From CAKVON01 sp902475665 (GTDB lineage: Bacteria > Actinomycetota > Coriobacteriia > Coriobacteriales > Atopobiaceae), in assembly GCA_036321795.1 (NCBI GenBank), contig JAWQCY010000001.1, forward strand, positions 580,355 through 644,354: a DNA stretch of 64,000 nt, written 5' to 3'. A program made the translations under genes and the position numbers. Of the stretch, positions 23,671 through 32,732 are shown in pieces. Position 1 is the first letter of the stretch. Each line of letters starts with the position of its first letter. A model generated the notes under the pieces. It was not told the DNA's origin. It made no database searches and saw nothing but the letters and a program-made list of their open reading frames with translations.

Positions 23671-25863
23671 CTACTTCAGTTTGCGGGCGAATCGCAGGTA
23701 GGTGATGTCGTCGAGCTCGGCGGCGAGGCCGCTCATGGGGGAGTCCTTGTCGTCGGTCTCGTACCATTTGCCATTGGTGCCCAGGTAGCCGAAGGCGTTG
23801 ATCGCGGGCATGGTCCTGCGCGCGACGAGCTCGGCCTTCTGGTAGTCGGACAGCGGGGCGCCTGCGGCGTTGAGGGTCATCGCGGCCAGGTAGGCGGGCG
23901 AGGTGTAGTCGTCGACGTTTGCCTGGTCGTTGCCTGCGACGTCGTAGTTGGCCCACATGGTGTAGACGGTCTGGTATAGGCGCTGGTTGTGCGCAAGCTC
24001 GCTCTCTCCCGTGTACCAGGCGTCGTTGTAGGTTGAGGCGAAGTTGGTCTGGTGGTCGCCAAAGAAGACCAGGATGACAGGCCTGTCGAGCTTCTTCAGC
24101 TCGCCGACGAAGTACTTGAGGTCCTCGTCGGAGGCTTGGATGCAGCTCAGGTACTCGTTGAGAAGGGCGTTGGTGTCGCCAGAGATGCCCTCGGGCTGGT
24201 AGTCGGTCAGGCGGTCGGCGGGAATGTTACCCACGTTGTAGTCGGAGTGGTTCTGCATGGTCACGTCGAACACGAACTGCGGCTCATCGCCCGTGCGCAG
24301 AAGTTCCAGGATCTTGTCATAGGTGACCTTGTCGGTCAGGCCGTTATGGAAGCGCGGGGCATCCTCGGGGAAGTCCTCGATCGAGAGGAACTGGTCGAAG
24401 CCCATGCCCTTATAGGTGCTCTTGCGGTTCCAGTTGGAGGGGTAGTTGGGGTGGATGGCGGTGGAGGCGTAGCCGAGCTTGGCCAGCTGCTTGGGCAGGG
24501 CCTCGCAGTCGGAGAAGTCGTAGATCGAATAGGGGTACTTGCCCAGGCCGAGAAACGCCATCGAGTTGCCCGTGAGGAACTCGAACTCGGTGTTGGCGGT
24601 ACCGCCGCCGTTGACCGAGACGCTCAGGGCGCCGTGGCTCAGGGCGTCAGTCATGCCGGTGTTGAAGAACTTGGGTCCCTCGTAGCCGGACTTCATCTTG
24701 TCGTAGATCGACATGTCGGCAAAGGTCTCGTTCATCACGACGACGATCGAGGGCTTCTGGCCGGCAAACTGCCTTTCGGCTGCCTTGCGCGAGGCGTCGC
24801 CCGCAAGCTCCTTGTCATATCTGGCGACAAGTGCCTTGAGCTCGGAGGAGGCCTTTTCGTCGGAGTAGTCGCTCGGCTTGTGGATCACGAGGTCCTGGGA
24901 GCCCGCGACAAACGACAGGATGGCGCCGTGCTGGCGGTAGGTATACAGGGGCCAGAAGTAGTTGATTTTGGCGCCCATCTGCGTGTAGTTGGGGACCACG
25001 AGCGCCGCGACCATGCAGGCGGCCGTGATGGCGGCGCAGGCGAGGTTGACGATGACGCCGCGGGTCGCATGAGGCTTGGGCTCGGCGTCAGTCTTGCCGC
25101 GACTGTCGGGGCCCAGAAGGCTTGCCAGACCCACGCCCATGGTCGCGCAGGCAAGGCCGATCAGGGCAGGGTCCTGCAGGGTGTAGGAGTAGCCGCCCGC
25201 AACGGCCGCCGCGGTGCCCGCGGCCCACAGGTCTGCCGGCAGGATCGCGGTGTTCTTGAACCTCCACAGGTAGTACTGTGCCAGGCCCATGACGCCGTAC
25301 AGAACGCAGGCGACGGCCGGTCCGCCCGCGCGACGCTGTCCCAGGAAGTACAGCACGACCACGGGCAGAGCCATCAGCAGCACGTCGATATAGAGGTAGG
25401 GCCTCTGAACGCAGGCAAGGGTGTTGTTGTACGGCTGCTCGATCGCGAAGAACGAGGCCGCTACCACACCCGCCAAGACAATAAAGTCCAGAAGGGCGTG
25501 GCGGAACATGCGCTGGCCACGGCTGGCATCGGTGTCGGCAAGAAGCGCGTCACGGATGGCGTCTCGGTGCAGCCCGATGACACCGGCGAGAAGCGCTGCC
25601 GCGGAGCATCCGAGTATCGCGGCAATGGAGGTGGCAATCAGACCGACGCAGGGCAACAGCGCCCAGGCCAAAAGCATCAGGAACGGGAAGAGGGCCCCCG
25701 CGGGCGAGACGCTCCATCGCCTCGGCCTGAAGCAGGGGGTCGCGTCGTCGGTGCCGCGGACGGCGGCTTCCGACATGCGGATCCAGTCCCAGACGAGAAG
25801 TGCCGCGAAGGCGGCGGGAATGAGCCCGAGGGCGGGCGACTCGACAGTCGTGAGGAAATCCAC
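23671..25863 (-). CDS. LTA-synthase-like membrane sulfatase, paralogue 3
   Basis: A 730-residue protein: an N-terminal membrane half with about eight helices (to ~residue 300) and a C-terminal extracellular sulfatase/alkaline-phosphatase fold. The catalytic-Thr segment GGGTANTEFEF, the metal-site FGDHQTNF and the VVVMNETFADMS strand are present. LtaS-type enzymes move phosphoglycerol or related groups from lipid to cell-wall glycopolymer. It starts with GTG overlapping the preceding stop (TAGTG). It is third in a same-strand set of three paralogues. Confidence 0.85.
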   Translation of the reverse strand: MDFLTTVESPALGLIPAAFAALLVWDWIRMSEAAVRGTDDATPCFRPRRWSVSPAGALFPFLMLLAWALLPCVGLIATSIAAILGCSAAALLAGVIGLHRDAIRDALLADTDASRGQRMFRHALLDFIVLAGVVAASFFAIEQPYNNTLACVQRPYLYIDVLLMALPVVVLYFLGQRRAGGPAVACVLYGVMGLAQYYLWRFKNTAILPADLWAAGTAAAVAGGYSYTLQDPALIGLACATMGVGLASLLGPDSRGKTDAEPKPHATRGVIVNLACAAITAACMVAALVVPNYTQMGAKINYFWPLYTYRQHGAILSFVAGSQDLVIHKPSDYSDEKASSELKALVARYDKELAGDASRKAAERQFAGQKPSIVVVMNETFADMSIYDKMKSGYEGPKFFNTGMTDALSHGALSVSVNGGGTANTEFEFLTGNSMAFLGLGKYPYSIYDFSDCEALPKQLAKLGYASTAIHPNYPSNWNRKSTYKGMGFDQFLSIEDFPEDAPRFHNGLTDKVTYDKILELLRTGDEPQFVFDVTMQNHSDYNVGNIPADRLTDYQPEGISGDTNALLNEYLSCIQASDEDLKYFVGELKKLDRPVILVFFGDHQTNFASTYNDAWYTGESELAHNQRLYQTVYTMWANYDVAGNDQANVDDYTSPAYLAAMTLNAAGAPLSDYQKAELVARRTMPAINAFGYLGTNGKWYETDDKDSPMSGLAAELDDITYLRFARKLK

Positions 25864-28124
25864 TAGTTCACCTTGGTCGCGAAGTTGAGGTAACTGATCT
25901 GCGCCATGTCATCCGAGGTCTTGGCCACGGGGGAGGAGGCGTCGTCGGTGGCGTGCCACTTGCCGTCGGCGTCCATGACGCCAAACGCGTCGAGCGCAGG
26001 CATCTTCTCGCGAGCGACGATCTGTGCCTTCTGGAAGTCGGTCAGGGGCGCGCCGATCGTGTCGAACATGACCGACGACAGGTAGCAGGCGCTGTCGTAG
26101 GCGACCTCGTCGTGCGGGGCGCCAGCGACCTCGTAGTTGGCCCACAGGCGGTAGTTGGTCTGGTAGATTCGCTGCGCGTGGTCGACGGTGTTGGCGTCCT
26201 CGTACCAGGCGTCGTTGTAGACGCCGGTGAAGTCAGGCTGGTGGTCGCCGAAGAACAGCAGGACCACGGGACGGTCGAGCTTCTGCAGCTCGCCGATGAA
26301 GTACTCCAGGTCCTCGTCGGACGCCTGGATGCAGCTCAGGTACTCGTTGAGCTTGGCGTCGGTGTCGGCGTCGTCGAAGTCGGCGGGCTTGTAGTGCGTC
26401 AGGCGGTCGGCCGGGATGTTGTTCTGGTCGTAGCCCGAGTGGTTCTGCATGGTGACGTCGAACACGAACTGCGGCTCGTCGCCCGAGCGCAGGATCTCCA
26501 GCACCTTGTCGTAGGTGACCTTGTCGGTCAGGCCGCTGTGGAAGCGCGGGGCGTCCTCGGGGAAGTCCTCGATCGTGAGGAACTCGTCGAAGCCAAACTG
26601 CCTGTACACCGTGTTGCGGTGCCAGTTGCTGCCCACGTTGGGGTGCATGGCGGTCGTCTTGTAGCCCTGCTCGCCAAGCTGGCGAGCGACGTTGGCCACA
26701 CCCGCGAAGTTATACATGTTGTACGGGTACTTGCCCACGCCCGCGTAGAGAATCGACTCGCCCGTGAGACACTCGAACTCGGTGTTGCAGGTGCCGCCGC
26801 CGTTGACCGAGACGGCCAGCTGCCCGCCGTAGATGGTGCCGTCGGCCATCCCGGTCCTGAAGAACCGTGGTCCCTCGTAGCCGCAACGCATCTTGTCGAA
26901 CAGCGACAGGTCGGCAAAGGTCTCGTTCATCACGATGACGACCGAGGGCCTCTGCTCGTCGAATTGCTTCTCGGCAGCCTTGCGCGCGTCGGAGTCGCCC
27001 ACGGTCTCGTCGTAGCTCTGGGCATAGCTGTCGAGAAGTGCCTGGGCCTTCTTGTCGCTGTAGCCGTCGGGCTTGGGGATGGGAATGTCCTGCACCTCGG
27101 CGACGAAGGACGTGAGTGAGCCCTGCTCGCAGTAGCGGGCCTTGGGGTTCCAGTAGTCGACGACGACGCCGTGGTCGCGCCAGTTGGGGGTCACGGCGGC
27201 GACGACGCCGGCGGTCGCGCCCACGCCCATCAGCAGCGCCTGGCGACGGGTGAAGCCGCGCTCGCCCACGCGCTCGAGCATGGCGTCGCTTACGCAGGGG
27301 CGGTGCCTGGTGGGAACGAGGTAGGAGCAGGCCGCCCAGGCCAGGCACGCAAAGCCGATGCTGCGCAGGACCAGGTCGGAAATCGTGTAGGTGTAGCTGG
27401 CGGCGACCTCGGCTGCGGTGTTGATGGCGAGGATGTCGCTCGGCACGATGACGGTGTGCTTGAAGCAGCTGACGAAGAAGTTGGCGAGGCCGAACACCAA
27501 AAGAATGGCCGGCAGAATCGCCACGGGCCCGCCGTGGCGACCGAACAGAAGGTAGATGGCCAGTCCCAGAAGCGCGATCAGGCCCATCTCGGCGGCGAGC
27601 ATGGTCGGCGCGATGGTGGACAGCGGCGCGGGCGAGATGGGCTTCTCCAGCGCGAGCGTCGAGAAGAGCGTCATGGCCGCGATGGCAACCACGGTAAGAA
27701 GGGCGTGCGCGACGGCTCGCTTGGGCGAGGCGGGCTCGAGCGCAGGTGCGTCGTCGGCGTCATCGACCTGGTCGGTTGCGTGACGCTTGGGCGGGTAGGG
27801 GGTGTGGGAGTCGCCCAGTACGAGCGGCAGGACCCACTCGCGCGCGACGACGGCGGCAGCGGCGGCGACGACCAGCAGGACCGAGCCGGCGAGCGACCTG
27901 GCGTGCGACATGACCAGGTGCATGCAGATGTAGGCGGTCATGAAGGCGAGGGCCGCGACGTGCGGGATGGTCCAGGCGACTGTCGAGCGCATGAGCGCGG
28001 GCTTGTGGCCGGCGCGCTTGCGGACGAGATATGCCGCGAACAGCATCGCGGCGATCACGATGATGCCCGCAAGGGGTATCAGCGCGAAACGCATCCTGAC
28101 GAGGGGAAGATCCTTGTTCAGCAT
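25863..28124 (-). CDS. LTA-synthase-like membrane sulfatase, paralogue 2
   Basis: A 753-residue protein with the same two-part plan: about eight N-terminal helices, then a sulfatase domain with IVMNETFADLS, GGGTCNTEFECLTGES (catalytic Thr) and FFGDHQPDF. Its soluble domain is closely similar to both neighbours, indicating tandem duplication. The start is uncertain: the ATG at 28124 lacks a clear ribosome site and MRFALIP eleven residues further in is possible. It ends in a one-base overlap with paralogue 3. Confidence 0.85.
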   Translation of the reverse strand: MLNKDLPLVRMRFALIPLAGIIVIAAMLFAAYLVRKRAGHKPALMRSTVAWTIPHVAALAFMTAYICMHLVMSHARSLAGSVLLVVAAAAAVVAREWVLPLVLGDSHTPYPPKRHATDQVDDADDAPALEPASPKRAVAHALLTVVAIAAMTLFSTLALEKPISPAPLSTIAPTMLAAEMGLIALLGLAIYLLFGRHGGPVAILPAILLVFGLANFFVSCFKHTVIVPSDILAINTAAEVAASYTYTISDLVLRSIGFACLAWAACSYLVPTRHRPCVSDAMLERVGERGFTRRQALLMGVGATAGVVAAVTPNWRDHGVVVDYWNPKARYCEQGSLTSFVAEVQDIPIPKPDGYSDKKAQALLDSYAQSYDETVGDSDARKAAEKQFDEQRPSVVIVMNETFADLSLFDKMRCGYEGPRFFRTGMADGTIYGGQLAVSVNGGGTCNTEFECLTGESILYAGVGKYPYNMYNFAGVANVARQLGEQGYKTTAMHPNVGSNWHRNTVYRQFGFDEFLTIEDFPEDAPRFHSGLTDKVTYDKVLEILRSGDEPQFVFDVTMQNHSGYDQNNIPADRLTHYKPADFDDADTDAKLNEYLSCIQASDEDLEYFIGELQKLDRPVVLLFFGDHQPDFTGVYNDAWYEDANTVDHAQRIYQTNYRLWANYEVAGAPHDEVAYDSACYLSSVMFDTIGAPLTDFQKAQIVAREKMPALDAFGVMDADGKWHATDDASSPVAKTSDDMAQISYLNFATKVN

Positions 28125-28147
28125 ATTCTAGGTTGCCACCTTTCCGG

Positions 28148-30451
28148 CTATTTGACCTTTGTCGCGAAGTGAAGGTAGGAGACCTTCGAGAGGTCGTTGT
28201 TGACTGCTGCGACGGGCGAGTTCTCGTCCTCGACCTCGTACCACTTGCCGTCCGCGCCCATGAGGCCGAACGCGTTGAACGCCGGCATGGTCTGCCTTAC
28301 GACCATCTGGGTCTTCTGGTAGTCCGACAGCGGCGCGCCCGCGTAGTCGAGCGTCATGGCAGCGAGGTAGGCGGGCGAGGTTGGGAAGCTACTGTCCGTC
28401 TGGGCGGCACCGGCAACGTCGTAGTTTGCCCAGATGAGGTAGGAGGTCTGGTAGACGCGCTGCGTGTGGGTCATCTCGTCCTCGTCGCCGTACCAGGCGT
28501 CGTTGTAGTTGGTCGAGAAGCCCGGGTGGTGGTCACCCCAGAAGACGAGGATCACGTGGCGGTCGAGCTTCTTGAGCTCGTCGACGAAGTACTCGAGGTC
28601 CTCGTCGGAGGCCTGGATGCAGGCGAGGTACTCGTTGAGGCAGCTGTTGGTGAACTCGGTGACGCCGTCGGTCTTGTAGTGGTACTTGCGGTCCTCGGGG
28701 ATGTTGCCGACGTTGTAGCCCGAGTGGTTCTGCATCGTGACGTCAAAGATGAACTGCGGACCCTCCTCGTCATCGGGGTTCCTGAGAAGGTCGAGGACCA
28801 TGTCGTAGGTCGCCTTGTCGGAGATGCCGTTGTGGAACCTCGGCGCGTCGTCGGGCCAGTCGTCGATGTCGAGGAAGTCGTCGAAGCCCATCTGCTCGTA
28901 GACGGTGTTGCGGTGCCAGTTGGTGGGCAGGTTGGGGTGCATGGCCGTCGTCTTGTAGCCCTGCTCCTTCAGCTGACGGGCGATGTTGTCCACCTTGGAG
29001 AAGTCGTACATGGTGTAGGGGTACTTGCCCGAGCCGGCATAGAGCATCGACTCGCCCGTGAGGGCCTCGAACTCGGTGTTGCAGGTGCCCGCGCCCGTGA
29101 CCGAGCAGCTGAGGTTGCCGCGGGCGAGCGTGCCGGTGAGGCCCTTCTTGAAGAACCACGGGCCCCTGTAGTTGTTCTGCAGGCCGTCGAACACGGACAG
29201 GTCGGCGAAGGTCTCGTTCATGACGAAGACGATCGAGGGCTTCTCGTCCTCGTACTGCGCGACCGCGGCCTGGCGTGCGGCGTCGTCGCCTGCCGCCGGA
29301 GTGGCAGACTGGGTCGCGTCGCCCTTCTCGACGAAGGTGCAGACGTCGAACTGATTGGCGTAGGATGCCAGGATCTCCTCGGCGGTGGAGGTCTTGTACG
29401 CGGTGGGCTTGGCGATGGGGATGTCCTGCACCTCGGACACGAAGCAGGACAGCGAGCCCCTGCTCGCGTACGAGAAGCGCGGCATCCACGCGAAGACCTT
29501 GACGCCGAAGTCGAGTCGCCAGCTGGGGACGGTGACGAAGGCCACCAGCATGGCCAGCGACGCCACGCCCATAAGCACGCAGGAGGTCCTGCGGCACCAA
29601 CGCTCGCCATGCTTGGCCAGAAGCCTCGCAGGCACCAGGACCTTGGTGCGGCATGGGACCAGGTAGGAGCAGGAGGCCAGCGCTATTGCCATCCAGGCCA
29701 GCGAGTAGACGCAGGTGTGGGCCATCTCGTAGGAGTAGGTGCCCGCGACGGTGGCCGCGGTCTCGAGCGCCATGAGGTCGGCGGGGATTAAGACGGTGCC
29801 CTTGAACTTGAGCATGAAGTAGTTGACCAGGCCGTAGATCGTGAGGATGAGCGGCAGCGCGACAACCGCGGCGCCCCTGCGGCCCGACAAAAGGTACAGC
29901 GTGACGCCCGCCAGGCAGACCAGGCCCAGCTCCAACAGGTATGGGAAGGTCTCCAGCTTCGCCATCGGGTGCTCCTGGATCGCGTTCTCCATCGCGAGGA
30001 TGGTGAAGAACGCCATGGCCAGGATGGCCACGATGGTGAGAAGGACATGCGCGGCGACGCGCGGCCACCGGCGGGCCGGCTTGGTGGGCTCGACCGCCGC
30101 CTCGGGCTCGTGGTCCTTCTCGGCAGCGTCGGCGTCGGGCTTGGGGCCGAGCACGAGATCGAGCACGGGGTCGCGCACGACGACGAGCAGCATCGCGACG
30201 AGGAGCATGACGCAGGCGTAGCCGAACCAGCGGGCGCGAGTCAAAAGCATGTGGTTGGCGGCGTAGACGGTGAGGAAGGCGCAGGTCAGCAGCTGGGGGA
30301 CGAGCCAGGCGACGGTGGCACGGGAGAGGGCGGTCTTACCCTGTTTGGCCCGTTGGCGGGAGAGGACTATGCAGGCCACGCCCAGAACAAGGACGAGGGC
30401 GGGGAGCAGGGCGAACATACGGCGGAGTGTCGGGTAGGGCGTGATATCCAA
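28148..30451 (-). CDS. LTA-synthase-like membrane sulfatase, paralogue 1
   Basis: A 767-residue protein, first in the transcribed order. It has about eight N-terminal helices and a soluble sulfatase domain with FVMNETFADLS, GAGTCNTEFEALTGES (catalytic Thr) and FWGDHHPGF replacing FGDHQ. The TTG start at 30451 has no strong ribosome site; an internal ATG at residue 12 is an alternative. The next paralogue begins 24 bases downstream. Three copies imply distinct acceptors or modifications of the same wall polymer. Confidence 0.83.
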   Translation of the reverse strand: MDITPYPTLRRMFALLPALVLVLGVACIVLSRQRAKQGKTALSRATVAWLVPQLLTCAFLTVYAANHMLLTRARWFGYACVMLLVAMLLVVVRDPVLDLVLGPKPDADAAEKDHEPEAAVEPTKPARRWPRVAAHVLLTIVAILAMAFFTILAMENAIQEHPMAKLETFPYLLELGLVCLAGVTLYLLSGRRGAAVVALPLILTIYGLVNYFMLKFKGTVLIPADLMALETAATVAGTYSYEMAHTCVYSLAWMAIALASCSYLVPCRTKVLVPARLLAKHGERWCRRTSCVLMGVASLAMLVAFVTVPSWRLDFGVKVFAWMPRFSYASRGSLSCFVSEVQDIPIAKPTAYKTSTAEEILASYANQFDVCTFVEKGDATQSATPAAGDDAARQAAVAQYEDEKPSIVFVMNETFADLSVFDGLQNNYRGPWFFKKGLTGTLARGNLSCSVTGAGTCNTEFEALTGESMLYAGSGKYPYTMYDFSKVDNIARQLKEQGYKTTAMHPNLPTNWHRNTVYEQMGFDDFLDIDDWPDDAPRFHNGISDKATYDMVLDLLRNPDDEEGPQFIFDVTMQNHSGYNVGNIPEDRKYHYKTDGVTEFTNSCLNEYLACIQASDEDLEYFVDELKKLDRHVILVFWGDHHPGFSTNYNDAWYGDEDEMTHTQRVYQTSYLIWANYDVAGAAQTDSSFPTSPAYLAAMTLDYAGAPLSDYQKTQMVVRQTMPAFNAFGLMGADGKWYEVEDENSPVAAVNNDLSKVSYLHFATKVK

Positions 30452-30797
30452 GGTTGCTCATTCTTCGTTGGCTGCAGACGGCGCGTTTTCTTCGCGGGGA
30501 AATACACGCAAATTGCCATTATCGCAGTTTGTTCCACCCGTGGTTTCGCCTGCGTATCAGTTGTGTGCGTGCTGTGGTCTAATGTGAGCCAATCGTGGCG
30601 GCGCTAGGCGAAACGTGCCGCCACGGCCTGACAGTCCAGAAGCATCGCGAGTTCCATGGTCCTTCTCTCCAGTCGACGTCAGACGCGAAAAAGGGTAGGT
30701 GCCATGCGCTATCCTGACAAGCCGAGAATGACGATGCCGAGACCCGCGCGGCCGAGGGGCGCGGCGGGTCGGAAGGACAACGGGAAACAGGAGCCAC
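30452..30797. other. Divergent intergenic region
   Basis: About 350 bases between the LTA-synthase-like operon (minus) and the nucleoid-associated protein (plus). It must hold both promoters, but no clean -35/-10 pair stands out. No hidden gene or hairpin is seen. Confidence 0.4.
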
Positions 30798-31901
30798 ATG
30801 ATCAGGATCAACCACGCGGTGCTGCACGCCTTCGACTTCGAGGTGGGGGAGTGCGACCTGTCCGAGCGCGAGCTCGACCTGGACGTGAGGCAGACCAAGT
30901 CCTACGTCACGCGCATGGCGAGAAAGACCGTGGGCAACCCCGAGAGCAAGCACGGCGAGTTCGCCGAGGGCTCCAACTTCGCCGGCGAGCTCGAGCGCTA
31001 CCTGCATGGGCAGCGCGACTTCCTGGACCTTTCGGCCGACGTGGCGCGCTTCTTCTATGAGGAGCTTCGCAAGAGTGAGAACGCCGGCCAGTGCGACCTG
31101 CTGGTGACTGACTTCGTCGACACCGGCGACGCCAAGGGCGAGTCGGCGCGTGCCGAGGCGGCCGATACCGCCGTCGGCGACGCCATGGCCGCCGCCATCG
31201 AGGCGGCCGACGACTTCGAGGGCGGCGAGCGCCGCATGTTCGCGGTGCTGCTGCTGCCGCGCCGCCAGGCCTTCGTGCACGACGTGCGCAGCGAGGGTGG
31301 CCTTGCCTACAACGACATCGTGCGTCACGACTCGACCCTGCCAAACCCCAGCCAGAAGGTCCCCACGTTTTCGGTCGTCGACACGACGGACTTCTCGATC
31401 GACTTCCAGGACGTGGAGCGCACGATCGCGGGCCAGAAGGCGCTTCTGATCCCCAAGGCGTTCTTGCAGTGCAGCACCGAGGCGTCCAGCCGCGAGGTCA
31501 TCGCCACGGTCACCAAGATCGTGGAGGACGTCGCCGAGGAGTACGGTATCGAGCCCGCCGTCGCCGCGGCCAAGGCCAAGTCCTACGTCATCGAACGCGC
31601 CGCCGCGGCCGACGACGTGCGACCCGAGCAGGTGGGCCGCGAGGTCTTTGCCGACGAGCCCGCCATGGCCGAGCGCTACGAGGAGCGCTCGCAGGCTGAG
31701 AGCCTTCCCGAGTCCGTGAGCGTGCGCAAGGGCGTCGCCAACCGCATCGCCAAGAACCACCGCATCCGCACCGACACCGGCATCGAGATCACCTTCCCGT
31801 CCGAGTACGCGTCGAGCTCGGAGTTCATCGAGTTCGGGCGCGGCGACGACGGTAGGATCACCATCGAGCTCAAGAACATCGGCAAGATCGAGAACCGCTA
31901 G
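30798..31901 (+). CDS. Nucleoid-associated protein, NdpA/YejK family
   Basis: A 367-residue protein matching the NA37/YejK family across its length: INHAVLHAFDFE at the N-terminus, LLLPRRQAFVHDV near 155, DFSIDFQDVERTI near 205 and a C-terminal DTGIEITFPSEYASSSEFIEF segment. The family binds nucleoid DNA; its exact role is unclear. The ATG follows ACAGGAGCCAC. It is 12 bases from the hydrolase gene, so the two are probably one transcript. Confidence 0.8.
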   Translation: MIRINHAVLHAFDFEVGECDLSERELDLDVRQTKSYVTRMARKTVGNPESKHGEFAEGSNFAGELERYLHGQRDFLDLSADVARFFYEELRKSENAGQCDLLVTDFVDTGDAKGESARAEAADTAVGDAMAAAIEAADDFEGGERRMFAVLLLPRRQAFVHDVRSEGGLAYNDIVRHDSTLPNPSQKVPTFSVVDTTDFSIDFQDVERTIAGQKALLIPKAFLQCSTEASSREVIATVTKIVEDVAEEYGIEPAVAAAKAKSYVIERAAAADDVRPEQVGREVFADEPAMAERYEERSQAESLPESVSVRKGVANRIAKNHRIRTDTGIEITFPSEYASSSEFIEFGRGDDGRITIELKNIGKIENR

Positions 31902-31913
31902 GGGGCATCTGCC

Positions 31914-32714
31914 ATGGGAGACGTCGAGTATCTGGAGCACTACATGTGGTGCGTCCACCCGGACAAGACCAAGACGTTCGGGTCGCTATTGCTGCCGAGG
32001 GGCACCGAGGACTGCCAGGTGGACATCGCCTGGCCCACGATGGTGCTGGGGCACGGCATCGGCGGCGACCACTCGCACATGGACCCCTTCGCGCGCGCCG
32101 TAGCCTCGACTGGCGCCTGCACCTACAACATCGACTTCCGTGCGGGCGGCCCCACCTCCAAGAGTGACCTTGACATGGTCGAGATGTCCGTCGAGGGGGA
32201 GGCCGACGACCTCGCCTATGCCGCCGACCTCATGCTCGAGGAACGCTTCTGCGCCGACAGCGCGCTGTTCCTGTGCGGCGGCAGCATGGGTGGCCTGGCC
32301 GCCACGGTCGAGGCGTGTCGCAGGCCCGAGCTCTACCGCGCGCTGGTGCTGGTGTACCCCGCGTTCAACATGCACGACGAGGCGGTCGCCGCCTGGGGTG
32401 GGCTCGACGAGCTGCCCGAGACGGCCGAGCTGTTCGCCGGCGCCGAGGTGGGGCGCCCCTACATGCGCGACGTGCTCGGGTGCGACCCCTTCGACCTGAT
32501 GGCGGCCTACGACCGCCCCGTCCTCATCGTCCACGGCACGGCGGACGACGTCGTGCCCTTTGGCTACTCCGAGCGAGCCGCCGCCACGTTCCCGAACGCG
32601 CGCCTGGTAGAGATACCCGGAGCGGGCCATGCCTTTGGTGGCGAGGCCCTCGCGCGCGCTTGCGACGCCGTCGCGGGCTTCGTGCGCGACGTTGTCTCCG
32701 ACGAGAAGCGCTAA
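31914..32714 (+). CDS. Alpha/beta hydrolase
   Basis: A 266-residue soluble hydrolase. The oxyanion segment is GHGIGGDHSHM near 43, the nucleophile elbow GGSMGG (Ser near 124), the acid in VHGTADDVVPFG near 203-213, and the His in GAGHAFGG near 236. The triad is complete. The substrate (ester or peptide) is not predictable. It lies between the nucleoid protein and fumarase with short gaps and a good AGGGGG ribosome site. Confidence 0.82.
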   Translation: MGDVEYLEHYMWCVHPDKTKTFGSLLLPRGTEDCQVDIAWPTMVLGHGIGGDHSHMDPFARAVASTGACTYNIDFRAGGPTSKSDLDMVEMSVEGEADDLAYAADLMLEERFCADSALFLCGGSMGGLAATVEACRRPELYRALVLVYPAFNMHDEAVAAWGGLDELPETAELFAGAEVGRPYMRDVLGCDPFDLMAAYDRPVLIVHGTADDVVPFGYSERAAATFPNARLVEIPGAGHAFGGEALARACDAVAGFVRDVVSDEKR

Positions 32715-32732
32715 CCGAAAGGAAGCCCCACC

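Noticed and set aside
24052..25866. A 604-codon plus-strand frame within the LTA-synthase-like gene
   Set aside because: It is the antisense of a clear sulfatase gene and shows no domain.
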